DNA of 35,236 nucleotides from an uncultured Selenomonadales bacterium (GTDB lineage Bacteria > Bacillota > Negativicutes > Selenomonadales > Selenomonadaceae). Below are positions 1 to 6,840 of this stretch, piece after piece; within the stretch, counting starts at the first letter, position 1, and every line of letters starts with the position of its first letter. Made by a program: the position numbers and the translations under genes. Under the pieces are notes generated by a model. The model saw nothing but the letters and a program-made list of their open reading frames with translations, had not been told where the DNA came from and made no database searches. The DNA lies in the NCBI GenBank assembly GCA_937877545.1, contig CALFJE010000097.1, positions 1 through 35,236 on the forward strand, written 5' to 3'.

Positions 1-55
1 CGGCGGGCGTCAAAGTTTCAAGTGAATTCGTCAATGCGGAGCTGAAACGTCGACA
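1..55 (+). repeat. Contig-end direct repeat of aroC bases 193-247
   Basis: Bases 1-55 are identical to bases 193-247, inside aroC. Identity stops sharply at base 56. In the aroC frame the copy would read aroC residues and then run into a TAA a few codons later, so it is not a functional gene. A 55-base exact repeat at the very end of a contig is what a de Bruijn assembler with k=55 leaves at an unresolved branch. I infer an assembly artefact rather than a real duplication. Confidence 0.85.
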
Positions 56-106
56 GGTTGCGAACGTATAAAGGTTGAGTGCAACGGTATTAAGCTCGAC
101 GGCTAA
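56..106 (+). CDS. Possible 3' end of an upstream gene (partial)
   Basis: The frame starting at base 59 is open and ends in TAA at 104-106, five bases before the aroC ribosome binding site. It would encode about 15 residues (CERIKVECNGIKLDG). Its position suggests the tail of another gene of the aromatic operon, but the piece is too short to identify. Anything before base 56 cannot be used because of the end repeat. Confidence 0.2.
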   Translation, partial: GCERIKVECNGIKLDG

Positions 107-122
107 CTTTGGAGGATAATTT

Positions 123-1208
123 ATGGGAGTTCGATATATCAGCGGAGGAGAAAGCCACAGCTCGCGGCTGATTTGCATATTGGAAGGCTTACCGGCGGGC
201 GTCAAAGTTTCAAGTGAATTCGTCAATGCGGAGCTGAAACGTCGACAAGGCGGCTACGGGCGCGGCGGACGCATGAAGATTGAAAGCGACCGCGTCGAAT
301 TTTTATCTGGCATTCGCTTCGGCGAAACTATTGGCAGTCCGATAACGTTGAGCGTCGTCAATCGCGATTGGGAAAATTGGCGCGAACGCATGAGCGCGGA
401 GGGCGTCGAGGTCGGCGAACGCGTCACCAATGCCCGCCCCGGTCACGCCGATTTGACGGGCGCGGCTAAGTATGCCCGCTCCGACGTGCGCGACATTTTG
501 GAGCGTTCCAGTGCCCGCGAAACGACTATGCGCGTGGCGGCGGGCGCGTTGTGCAAAATTTTCCTTGCGACGTGCGGCGTCGAGGTTACGGGCAAAGTTT
601 TAAGCGTCGGCGGCGTCACGGGCGAGGCTGACATTAAGGCGCGAATCGACGCGGCTAAGGCTTCGGGTGACACGGTCGGCGGCATTTTTGAGGTAAAAGT
701 TTCGGGCGTGCCGGCGGGCGTGGGCAGTCACATTCAGTGGGACAGGAAACTTGACGCCAAATTTGCGGCGGCGTTCATGTCGATTCAGGCTGTCAAGTCG
801 GTTGAACTCGGCGACGGCTTTGCCAACGCCTCCAAGCTCGGCAGTGAGGTTCACGACGAAATTTTTATCGGCGACGGGAAAATTTATCGCGAAACGAATC
901 GTGCGGGCGGCTTTGAGGGTGGCATGAGCAACGGCGAGGATTTAATCATACGCGCCGCAATGAAACCCATTCCGACGTTGATGAAACCGCTTCGGACGGT
1001 CGACATTGCGACAAAGACGGCAACGACGGCAAGCAAGGAACGTTCGGACACCTGTGCGATTTGGGCGGCGGAGGTCGTCGGCGAGGCTATGGCGGCTATC
1101 GTCACGGCGGACGCTATGATTGATAAATTCGGCGGCGACGCGCTCGGCGACACCCTTGCCAACTTGAAAAATTATCGCGCCCGCCTTGCGAGGGATTACG
1201 GCTTATGA
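123..1208 (+). CDS. aroC: Chorismate synthase
   Basis: Catalyses the last step of the shikimate pathway: 5-enolpyruvylshikimate-3-phosphate to chorismate, using reduced FMN, in the cytosol. The 361 residues match the usual length. Family signatures are present in order: GGESHSS near residue 8 (most relatives have GESHG, so the final Gly is replaced while the His is kept), RPGHADLTGAAKY with the second active-site His near 105, ERSSARETT, GGMSNGEDLIIR near 265, and ERSDTCA near 305. GGAGG at 111-115, seven bases before the ATG, fixes the start. The stop overlaps the aroK start in an ATGA, so the two are translationally coupled. First complete gene of an aroC-aroK-aroB operon. Confidence 0.97.
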   Translation: MGVRYISGGESHSSRLICILEGLPAGVKVSSEFVNAELKRRQGGYGRGGRMKIESDRVEFLSGIRFGETIGSPITLSVVNRDWENWRERMSAEGVEVGERVTNARPGHADLTGAAKYARSDVRDILERSSARETTMRVAAGALCKIFLATCGVEVTGKVLSVGGVTGEADIKARIDAAKASGDTVGGIFEVKVSGVPAGVGSHIQWDRKLDAKFAAAFMSIQAVKSVELGDGFANASKLGSEVHDEIFIGDGKIYRETNRAGGFEGGMSNGEDLIIRAAMKPIPTLMKPLRTVDIATKTATTASKERSDTCAIWAAEVVGEAMAAIVTADAMIDKFGGDALGDTLANLKNYRARLARDYGL

Positions 1209-1726
1209 GGGACAACGTGATTTTAACGGGCTTCATGGGCACGGGCAAGACGAGCCTCGGCAAAATGCTGGCGACGCGACTTGGGCGTCCGTTCGTCGAC
1301 ATAGACAGGAAAATCGAGGACGAAACGCAAATGTCAATCCCGAAAATCTTTGAGCAATACGGCGAGGCGCATTTCCGCGATTTGGAACGGGCGGCAGTCA
1401 AAGAGCTTAGCACTCGACGCGGCTTGGTGATTGCGACGGGCGGCGGCACGATTAAGGACGAGGAAAATCTCCGCCTGTTGAAAAGTTCGGGCGTGATGAT
1501 TTGCTTGACGACCGCCCCCGAAGAAATTTTCAGCAGGACGGCGCGGCGCGGCGAACGACCCGTTTTGGACGGCGGCGGCTCCGAGCGACTTGAAACGATT
1601 AAGCGGCTCCTCGCCGAACGAAAACAATTCTACGACCGCGCAGATTATCAAATCGACACGACGGATTGGTCACCAATTCAAATCATCGATTCGATTTGCC
1701 GCTACCTAAGGCAATTCAGGAGTTGA
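1205..1726 (+). CDS. aroK: Shikimate kinase
   Basis: Phosphorylates shikimate at the 3-hydroxyl with ATP. At 173 residues it has the normal size. The P-loop GFMGTGKTS lies at residues 8-16, the shikimate-binding VDIDRKIE follows near 30, the FRDLE motif is near 57, the GGG(T) substrate loop is near 79, and the lid-region arginines ARRGERPVL are near 115. The ATG overlaps the aroC TGA by four bases, and aroB follows after four bases. The three genes supply the ends of the aromatic pathway in one transcript. Confidence 0.96.
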   Translation: MRDNVILTGFMGTGKTSLGKMLATRLGRPFVDIDRKIEDETQMSIPKIFEQYGEAHFRDLERAAVKELSTRRGLVIATGGGTIKDEENLRLLKSSGVMICLTTAPEEIFSRTARRGERPVLDGGGSERLETIKRLLAERKQFYDRADYQIDTTDWSPIQIIDSICRYLRQFRS

Positions 1727-1730
1727 GACT

Positions 1731-2819
1731 ATGGAAAAAGTTGCGGTTAAGCTCGGCGCGACGAGCTACGAAATTTTTATCGGCGAAGGCATTTTGGGCG
1801 GCGTCGGCGAATTTATAACAGGCAAGTTCACGCCCAAGGCTTTAATCGTCACGCAGGAAAATATCTTCGACGCGCACGGCAAGGCTTTGACCGACGGGCT
1901 TGACGCGCCGGGAATTTCCTACACCGTCGCGAAAATCCCCGACGGCGAAACCTCCAAAAATCTGCGCGAGGCTGAAAAACTCTACACGCAAGCAATTGAG
2001 TTCGGGCTTGACAGAAAATCTGTCGTGATTGCCCTCGGCGGCGGAGTCGTCGGTGATTTGGCGGGCTTCGTTGCGGCTACTTATCTGCGCGGCGTCCCGT
2101 TGATTCAAATCCCGACCACGCTCCTGGCGCAAGTCGATTCGTCCGTCGGCGGCAAGACTGCCGTAAATCACGCGTTGGGCAAAAATCTAATTGGCGCGTT
2201 TCACCAACCGCGAGCCGTCTTTATCGATTTGAATTGCCTGCTGACGTTGCCCGCCCGCGAAATTAAATCGGGTCTCGGCGAGGTCGTCAAATACGGCGTT
2301 ATCGGCGATAAGAAATTCTTTACTTATCTGGAGGAAAATGCCGATAAGATTTTAAACCGCGATTTGGAAGTTATGGCGCACGTGGTCAAGCGTTCCTGCG
2401 AGCTTAAGGCTGAGGTCGTGAGCGCGGACGAACGCGAGGCGGGCTTGCGACGCATTTTGAATTTCGGACACACCTTGGCGCACGCGGTCGAGGAGGAGAC
2501 GCATTATCAGACGTATCGTCACGGCGAGGCGGTCGCGGTCGGCATGATTGGCGCGGCGCGTATCAGTTGCGAGCTGGGCAAAACCTCCGCCGCCAACGTC
2601 CGCCGCCTTGAAAATCTTATAAACAAGTTCGGCATGATTACCGCCTGCGCGGGGCTTGACGCCGATAAACTCCACGCCGTGACTTTCCGCGATAAAAAGA
2701 CCGTCGGCGGCGTGGTCAACTGGGTTCTTATGCGCGACTTCGGCGAGGTTGAAATTTGCTCCGACGTGCCCGCGCAGATTATCAAAAAAGTGTTTGGAGG
2801 GTTGTGCAGTGGAAATTAA
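1731..2819 (+). CDS. aroB: 3-dehydroquinate synthase
   Basis: Converts DAHP to 3-dehydroquinate with NAD and a divalent metal (usually Zn or Co), the second shikimate step. The 362 residues are typical. Visible motifs: DGETSKN near 71, the NAD-binding ALGGGVVGDLAGFVAATY near 101, PTTLLAQVDSSVGGKT near 127, and the metal ligands Glu in GEVVKYG, His in LNFGHTLAHA and His in RHGEAVAVG. The end overlaps the next gene's GTG start by 11 bases. The C-terminal codons double as that gene's ribosome binding site (GGAGGG at 2796-2801). Confidence 0.97.
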   Translation: MEKVAVKLGATSYEIFIGEGILGGVGEFITGKFTPKALIVTQENIFDAHGKALTDGLDAPGISYTVAKIPDGETSKNLREAEKLYTQAIEFGLDRKSVVIALGGGVVGDLAGFVAATYLRGVPLIQIPTTLLAQVDSSVGGKTAVNHALGKNLIGAFHQPRAVFIDLNCLLTLPAREIKSGLGEVVKYGVIGDKKFFTYLEENADKILNRDLEVMAHVVKRSCELKAEVVSADEREAGLRRILNFGHTLAHAVEEETHYQTYRHGEAVAVGMIGAARISCELGKTSAANVRRLENLINKFGMITACAGLDADKLHAVTFRDKKTVGGVVNWVLMRDFGEVEICSDVPAQIIKKVFGGLCSGN

Positions 2820-3624
2820 AATCAGCGATGACTTTGACTTGAAAAAAATTATCGACAGCGGGCAATGCTTCCGCCCCAAAGAAATTTCGGCGGGTACTTA
2901 CCGCTTTATAACCGGCGATAATGTTTTGAACATAAGCGAACGCGGCGAGGGCATTTTCGAGGCGGATTGTTCGGCGGAAGTCTGGGAGCGCGTCTGGGCG
3001 AATTACTTCGACATGAGCACCGATTACGCCGGCATTCGGCGTGACATTATGAACTTCGCGGCGGGCAAGCCCTATGAGCAAACTCTGCACGACATGACGG
3101 AGTTTGGCAAGGGCATTCGCATTTTGCGTCAAGACCCCTTCGAGATGCTGATTAGTTTCATAATCAGTCAGAGGAAAAATATTCCCTCGATTAGAATCTC
3201 AATCGAAAAGATTTGCGAACGCTTCGGGCGGCAAGTCGGCGACGTGTATCTTTTCCCGCGTATCGAGGATATGGCGGACGTGTCCCTCGAAGATTTGACG
3301 GAGCTGGGGCTTGCCTATCGCAAGGAATACATCAAGGACGCTTTGGATCACGTTTCCAGCGGCGCGATTGATTTGGTCGAGATTGAGAGCTTCGGCGATA
3401 ACGATTTGGTCGAGGAGCTTAAGTTGATAACGGGCGTCGGCGACAAGATTGCCAACTGCGTCGCGCTGTTCGCCTATCACCGCGTCCACCGTGCGCCCGT
3501 CGACGTTTGGATTAAGCGGGCGATTGATAAGGATTTTGGCGGCAAAAATATTTTCTCCGAATTCGGCAAGAACGCGGGCATTTTGCAACAGTACGTTTTC
3601 TATTACAAGCGGTTGAACAAATGA
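2809..3624 (+). CDS. ogg: 8-oxoguanine DNA glycosylase / AP lyase (OGG1 family)
   Basis: Removes oxidised guanine from DNA and nicks the abasic site. The 271-residue protein has an OGG N-terminal beta domain with SGQCFRP near residue 17. A helix-hairpin-helix-GPD domain follows, containing GVGDKIANC (catalytic Lys, equivalent to human K249) and, 19 residues later, the Asp of PVDVW (human D268). I chose GTG 2809 because GGAGGG ends seven bases upstream and homology begins here; the open frame continues upstream to 2749 only inside aroB. It overlaps aroB and so probably shares its transcript. A strong bidirectional terminator follows. Confidence 0.9.
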   Translation: MEIKISDDFDLKKIIDSGQCFRPKEISAGTYRFITGDNVLNISERGEGIFEADCSAEVWERVWANYFDMSTDYAGIRRDIMNFAAGKPYEQTLHDMTEFGKGIRILRQDPFEMLISFIISQRKNIPSIRISIEKICERFGRQVGDVYLFPRIEDMADVSLEDLTELGLAYRKEYIKDALDHVSSGAIDLVEIESFGDNDLVEELKLITGVGDKIANCVALFAYHRVHRAPVDVWIKRAIDKDFGGKNIFSEFGKNAGILQQYVFYYKRLNK

Positions 3625-3640
3625 GGCGGCGGCACAAAGC

Positions 3641-3674
3641 AAAGGAGCGGGCAACCGAAATTGCTCGCTCCTTT
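3641..3674. terminator. Bidirectional rho-independent terminator between ogg and rpsA
   Basis: AAAGGAGCGGGCAA (3641-3654) pairs with TTGCTCGCTCCTTT (3661-3674) over 14 positions with one G-T pair, around a six-base CCGAAA loop. A-rich and T-rich flanks on each side let it stop the rightward aro-ogg transcript and the leftward rpsA transcript. The two genes converge here. Confidence 0.88.
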
Positions 3675-3703
3675 AAATTTGCGGGAGTCTGTCTGATTGT
3701 TGA

Positions 3704-4888
3704 TTATTCCTCGGTCGTTTCCTCGACCGTTTCCGCAACCGGTTCCGCGACTTCGGCGGGCTGATAACGCTTAAACTTGGCGTTGTTGCTTTCGCGGCGG
3801 GCGCGGTTAATGGAAAGGGAAATGCGCTTGCGCTTGAGGTCGATGCGCAGGACTTTAACCTTAACGATGTCGCCGACTTGAACAGCTTCGTCCGCGTTTT
3901 CGATACGGCGGTCGCTGAGCTCGCCCATGGGAATCAAGCCGTCGAAACCGGGTTCAATCTCCATGAACGCGCCGAACTTGGCAAGCTTAACGATTTTGCC
4001 CTCGATGAAGTCGCCTTCACGATAATTTTCCGCCCTGTCAAGCCACGGGTCGCGTTGCGTCTGCTTAATCGACAACGAAATTCTGTGCGTATCGGGATTG
4101 ACGTCCTTGACGAAAACATCAACCTCTTGCCCGACTTTGAGAACGTCGGAGGGTTGCGTGACGCGATCCCACGAAAGGTCGGAAATGTGCGCCAAACCGT
4201 CGACGCCGCCCACGTCTATAAACGCGCCGTAATCGACGAGACGCTTAACCGTGCCTTGAATTATATCGCCTACGTGCAACGTGCTGAAAATTTCCTGTTG
4301 CTTAGCTTCGCGTTCGCGCTCAAGGAGTTGGCGGCGGCTCAGGACGAGGCGACGCTTATGCGATTCAATTTCTATCGGCAACGCTTTGACAGTCTGCCCG
4401 ACGTAGGTGCTCAAATCCTTGACGAAGTGCAATTCCATTTGCGACGCGGGAATAAAGCCGCGCAGACCGTTGACGGTGGCAGTCAAGCCGCCCTTGACGA
4501 CGCTGTTGATATGCGCGTCGACGGTTTCAAGCTCCTCGGCTTCGGGGTCGTCGTTATGCGCCTTGACCGCACGCAATTCGTCCCAAACGACCTCGGCGTC
4601 CGCCTTGATTTTGGAGAGCACGCCGCCGTTTTCGCCGCCCAGCGATTGAATATAAACTCTGATGTTGTCGCCCTGCTTGACGATGTCCTCTGCCGAATCC
4701 GGCTCCGGATACGCCAATTCTTTCTTCGGAATGGCAATTTCCTGCTTGTAGCCTATGTCGACGTAAGCCTCGTCGCGATTGACCAGGACGACGGTGCCTT
4801 CGACCACCATGCCCGGTTGCAAATCCTTGAAATTCTCCGACTCGTCGAGCCAATTACTCATATCCTCGTTTTTTACATCCTCTGACAC
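3704..4888 (-). CDS. rpsA: S1 RNA-binding domain protein / ribosomal protein S1
   Basis: Probably the ribosome-associated S1 protein that helps recruit mRNA. At 394 residues it is the short Firmicutes form with four S1 OB-fold domains rather than the six of E. coli. The domains start at about residues 24 (GMVVEGTVVLVNRDEAYVDI), 110, 203 (VGDIIQGTVKRLVDYGAFID) and 288 (EGDFIEGKIVKLAKFGAFME). The acidic tail is rich in Glu, Val and Ala. I chose the GTG at 4888 because GGGGAGG sits about ten bases upstream; the next ATG (4861) has no comparable site. The first 16 bases overlap ispH, so translation is probably coupled. Confidence 0.92.
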   Translation of the reverse strand: MSEDVKNEDMSNWLDESENFKDLQPGMVVEGTVVLVNRDEAYVDIGYKQEIAIPKKELAYPEPDSAEDIVKQGDNIRVYIQSLGGENGGVLSKIKADAEVVWDELRAVKAHNDDPEAEELETVDAHINSVVKGGLTATVNGLRGFIPASQMELHFVKDLSTYVGQTVKALPIEIESHKRRLVLSRRQLLEREREAKQQEIFSTLHVGDIIQGTVKRLVDYGAFIDVGGVDGLAHISDLSWDRVTQPSDVLKVGQEVDVFVKDVNPDTHRISLSIKQTQRDPWLDRAENYREGDFIEGKIVKLAKFGAFMEIEPGFDGLIPMGELSDRRIENADEAVQVGDIVKVKVLRIDLKRKRISLSINRARRESNNAKFKRYQPAEVAEPVAETVEETTEE

Positions 4889-5694
4889 TGTTTATAAACC
4901 TCCCCGATAATCCAGTCCGGCGTTGAGGCTCCGGCTGTGATACCAACCTTGTTGGATTTTTGTAACCAAACAGGAGAAAGTTCCTGAGCTGTTTCTATGT
5001 GGTAAGTCTTGCATTTTTTTTCGCAAAGCTGTGCAAGGCGCGTGGTATTTGCACTGTTACGCCCGCCGATTACCAGCATGACGTCTACTCGTGACGCGAG
5101 TTCCAATGCTGCTTTTTGTCTTTGATCCGTTGCCGTGCATATTGTGCGCAAAATTCTTATGTCGTGCGATTTGCCGAGCAGGTGCGCCACTATCTTGACG
5201 AAATTCTCGCCGCTCACCGTTGTTTGAGAAACTATGCCGAGTTTGGGGCAGGGCGCGAAGTTTATTGCGTCCGCCTCCGTCTCCAGGATAATCGCCCTTT
5301 TGTTCGACCACTCGAAGATGCTTTTCACTTCGGGATGATTTTTTTCGCCGATTATTACCACTTGCCGAGCGTCTTCTAAGAGTTCCTTGGCGGATAGTTG
5401 CGCCTTCTTTACGTGTGGACAAGTTGCGTCGACGACTTTCAGTCCCTTGGCTTGCGCTTCTTTGTAGACTTGCGGTCCCACGCCGTGTGAGCGAATTATT
5501 ATCGTGCCCTCCTCCATCGCCGTCAAATCGTCGACCGTGCCCACGCCTTTGGCTTTCAGTCGCTCTACCATCTGCGGATTATGGATTATAGGTCCCAACG
5601 TGCAACTTTTCCCATCCGCGTGCTCTTCGGCAATTTTTATCGCCCGCTTGACGCCGTAACAAAATCCTAAACACTCCGATAAGATTACTTCCAT
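4873..5694 (-). CDS. ispH: 4-hydroxy-3-methylbut-2-enyl diphosphate reductase
   Basis: Last enzyme of the MEP isoprenoid pathway: a [4Fe-4S] enzyme turning HMBPP into IPP and DMAPP. The 273 residues include the three cluster cysteines, in CLGFCYGVKRA (Cys12), DATCPHVKKA and ICTATDQRQ. Also present are EKNHPE with the catalytic Glu region, SQTTVS, and GGRNSANT. The start is ATG 5694, preceded by AGGTGG; the open frame extends 15 codons further but homology begins here. The overlap with rpsA is the common Firmicutes arrangement. The upstream region has its own promoter. Confidence 0.96.
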   Translation of the reverse strand: MEVILSECLGFCYGVKRAIKIAEEHADGKSCTLGPIIHNPQMVERLKAKGVGTVDDLTAMEEGTIIIRSHGVGPQVYKEAQAKGLKVVDATCPHVKKAQLSAKELLEDARQVVIIGEKNHPEVKSIFEWSNKRAIILETEADAINFAPCPKLGIVSQTTVSGENFVKIVAHLLGKSHDIRILRTICTATDQRQKAALELASRVDVMLVIGGRNSANTTRLAQLCEKKCKTYHIETAQELSPVWLQKSNKVGITAGASTPDWIIGEVYKQCQRM

Positions 5695-5759
5695 TAAAAC
5701 CACCTGTCTGATTGGCTCCGACAAATAAAAAATCCTCAACCTGCCGATAACCGCTGTTT

Positions 5760-5788
5760 AATATAGCATAATCATTTTTGACAAGCAA
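5760..5788 (-). promoter_or_regulatory. Candidate sigma-70 promoter for ispH-rpsA
   Basis: On the minus strand TTGCTT (plus 5783-5788) is followed after 17 bases by TATATT (plus 5760-5765) with an extended -10 TG. It lies about 65 bases upstream of the ispH start in an AT-rich stretch. Assignment is by pattern only. Confidence 0.55.
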
Positions 5789-5856
5789 TAACTTTGCGAA
5801 ATTTTTTTCACAATGCAACGTCGGATATTCCTTAATCCTCATGCCGGAGAGGTTGT

Positions 5857-6073
5857 CCCCCCTTTGCCAAAGCGTGGACACGCGGAACCGGCTTTCTCTT
5901 GCCGAGGCTCGTCACTTCGATTAAGCAATCTTTAATTTTTTATTTATTTAACTTACTTTCTTTGTTCGGGCAAAGACCCGCTTTGAAAGCGGGGGAACAG
6001 CAAGGGCGTCACATTGGATTCAACGTCACGTTGCCGCCGGCGGAGGAGCCGTCCTCCGTGACGGCTCCTTTTT
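5857..6073 (+). repeat. Intergenic repeat family, copy A
   Basis: This fills most of the 389-base gap between cmk and ispH. It begins with six C and TTTGCCAAAGCGTGG; the first 42 bases match copy B at 8797 with three mismatches. It then has an ACTTTCTTTG block (about 5953), CCCGCTT/AAGCGGG (about 5980), the small hairpin CAACG-TCA-CGTTG (about 6021-6033), and a GGAGCCGTC/GACGGCTCC hairpin followed by five T. Copies C and D carry the same parts in reverse orientation. No open frame of note lies inside. Confidence 0.75.
6045..6073 (+). terminator. Terminator-like hairpin inside repeat copy A
   Basis: GGAGCCGTC (6045-6053), a six-base loop, GACGGCTCC (6060-6068) and then TTTTT. The orientation would stop rightward transcripts, opposite to cmk and ispH. 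There is no rightward gene to the left within this gap, so its role may belong to the repeat itself rather than to a gene. Confidence 0.65.
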
Positions 6074-6083
6074 GTGTTGCAAT

Positions 6084-6719
6084 TTATTCTGTTGCCAAGC
6101 GCAAAATCTCCGCCGCGACCTCCTCTATCGTCAGGTGAGTCGAGTCCAATAGTATCGCGTCCGCCGCTTGTGCCAAAGGCGCGATTTCGCGTTCAGAATC
6201 CTGTTTATCGCGGAGTGTTATCTCCTTGACCACCTGCGCGAGGTCGGCGGCTATGCCCTTTGCCTTCAGCTCTTCGTAGCGTCGACGTGCCCGCTCTTCG
6301 ACCGTAGCCGTCAAGAATATTTTCAAGTCCGCGTTCGGCAAGACCTGCGTCCCGATGTCGCGCCCGTCCATTATCACCGAGCCGCGTGCCGCCATTGCCC
6401 GTTGAAGCTCCGTCAACTTTTTCCGAACGTAGCCCAGCGTTGCCACGTCCGACGCCCGGCAACTTACTTCAGGCGTCCGTATCTCCTTTGTAACCTCCCG
6501 ACCGTCCAAGAACACCCGCGCCGATTCGTCCAGCTTTATTTCTATGTCGCGTAACAGCTCCTCGCTCACGGGCTTGCCGCTTTCCAATGCCTTAAGCGCG
6601 ACCGCCCGATACATTGCGCCCGTATCGATATACGTGTAGCTCAGCCGCGCCGCGCAGATTTTCGACACGGTACTTTTGCCCGCGCCTGCCGGTCCGTCTA
6701 TCGCGATGATTTTCTTCAT
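6084..6719 (-). CDS. cmk: Cytidylate (CMP/dCMP) kinase
   Basis: Phosphorylates CMP and dCMP to the diphosphates with ATP. The 211 residues match the family. The P-loop GPAGAGKST is at residues 8-16, DTGAMYRA is near 34, the CMP-binding MDGRDIGTQVLPNA is near 120, and the lid arginines ERARRRYEE are near 145. The start is ATG 6719, preceded by AAAGGAGG at seven bases; upstream in-frame codons lie inside the divergent gene's leader. In many Firmicutes cmk, ispH and rpsA are neighbours, as here, but repeat copy A separates cmk from ispH. Confidence 0.95.
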   Translation of the reverse strand: MKKIIAIDGPAGAGKSTVSKICAARLSYTYIDTGAMYRAVALKALESGKPVSEELLRDIEIKLDESARVFLDGREVTKEIRTPEVSCRASDVATLGYVRKKLTELQRAMAARGSVIMDGRDIGTQVLPNADLKIFLTATVEERARRRYEELKAKGIAADLAQVVKEITLRDKQDSEREIAPLAQAADAILLDSTHLTIEEVAAEILRLATE

Positions 6720-6741
6720 GATTAAGCCTCCTTTACATTTT

Positions 6742-6770
6742 ATCATAACGCCCGCGCAGATTTTTAGCAA
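6742..6770 (-). promoter_or_regulatory. Candidate promoter for cmk
   Basis: Minus-strand TTGCTA (plus 6765-6770), 17 bases, TATGAT (plus 6742-6747), about 23 bases before the cmk start. The spacer contains one copy of the recurrent word CCGCGCAGATT (6752-6762). The divergent promoter of the diguanylate cyclase starts ten bases away. Confidence 0.5.
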
Positions 6771-6779
6771 CGCCGTTTG

Positions 6780-6809
6780 TTGTTCAAGGGATATTTTTCG
6801 TGTTATAAT
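6780..6809 (+). promoter_or_regulatory. Extended -10 promoter for the diguanylate cyclase
   Basis: TTGTTC (6780-6785), 18 bases, TATAAT (6804-6809) with TG one base before the -10. The start codon is 31 bases downstream. Confidence 0.6.
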
Positions 6810-6840
6810 CGCCAAAATATTTTTGAGAGGCAAAAACGTT

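Noticed and set aside
3878..4885. 335-codon plus-strand frame
   Set aside because: Antisense to rpsA, whose four S1 domains are clear.
6676..6840. Longer N-terminus for the diguanylate cyclase
   Set aside because: It would start inside cmk and cross the promoter at 6780-6809; ATG 6841 has a proper ribosome binding site.
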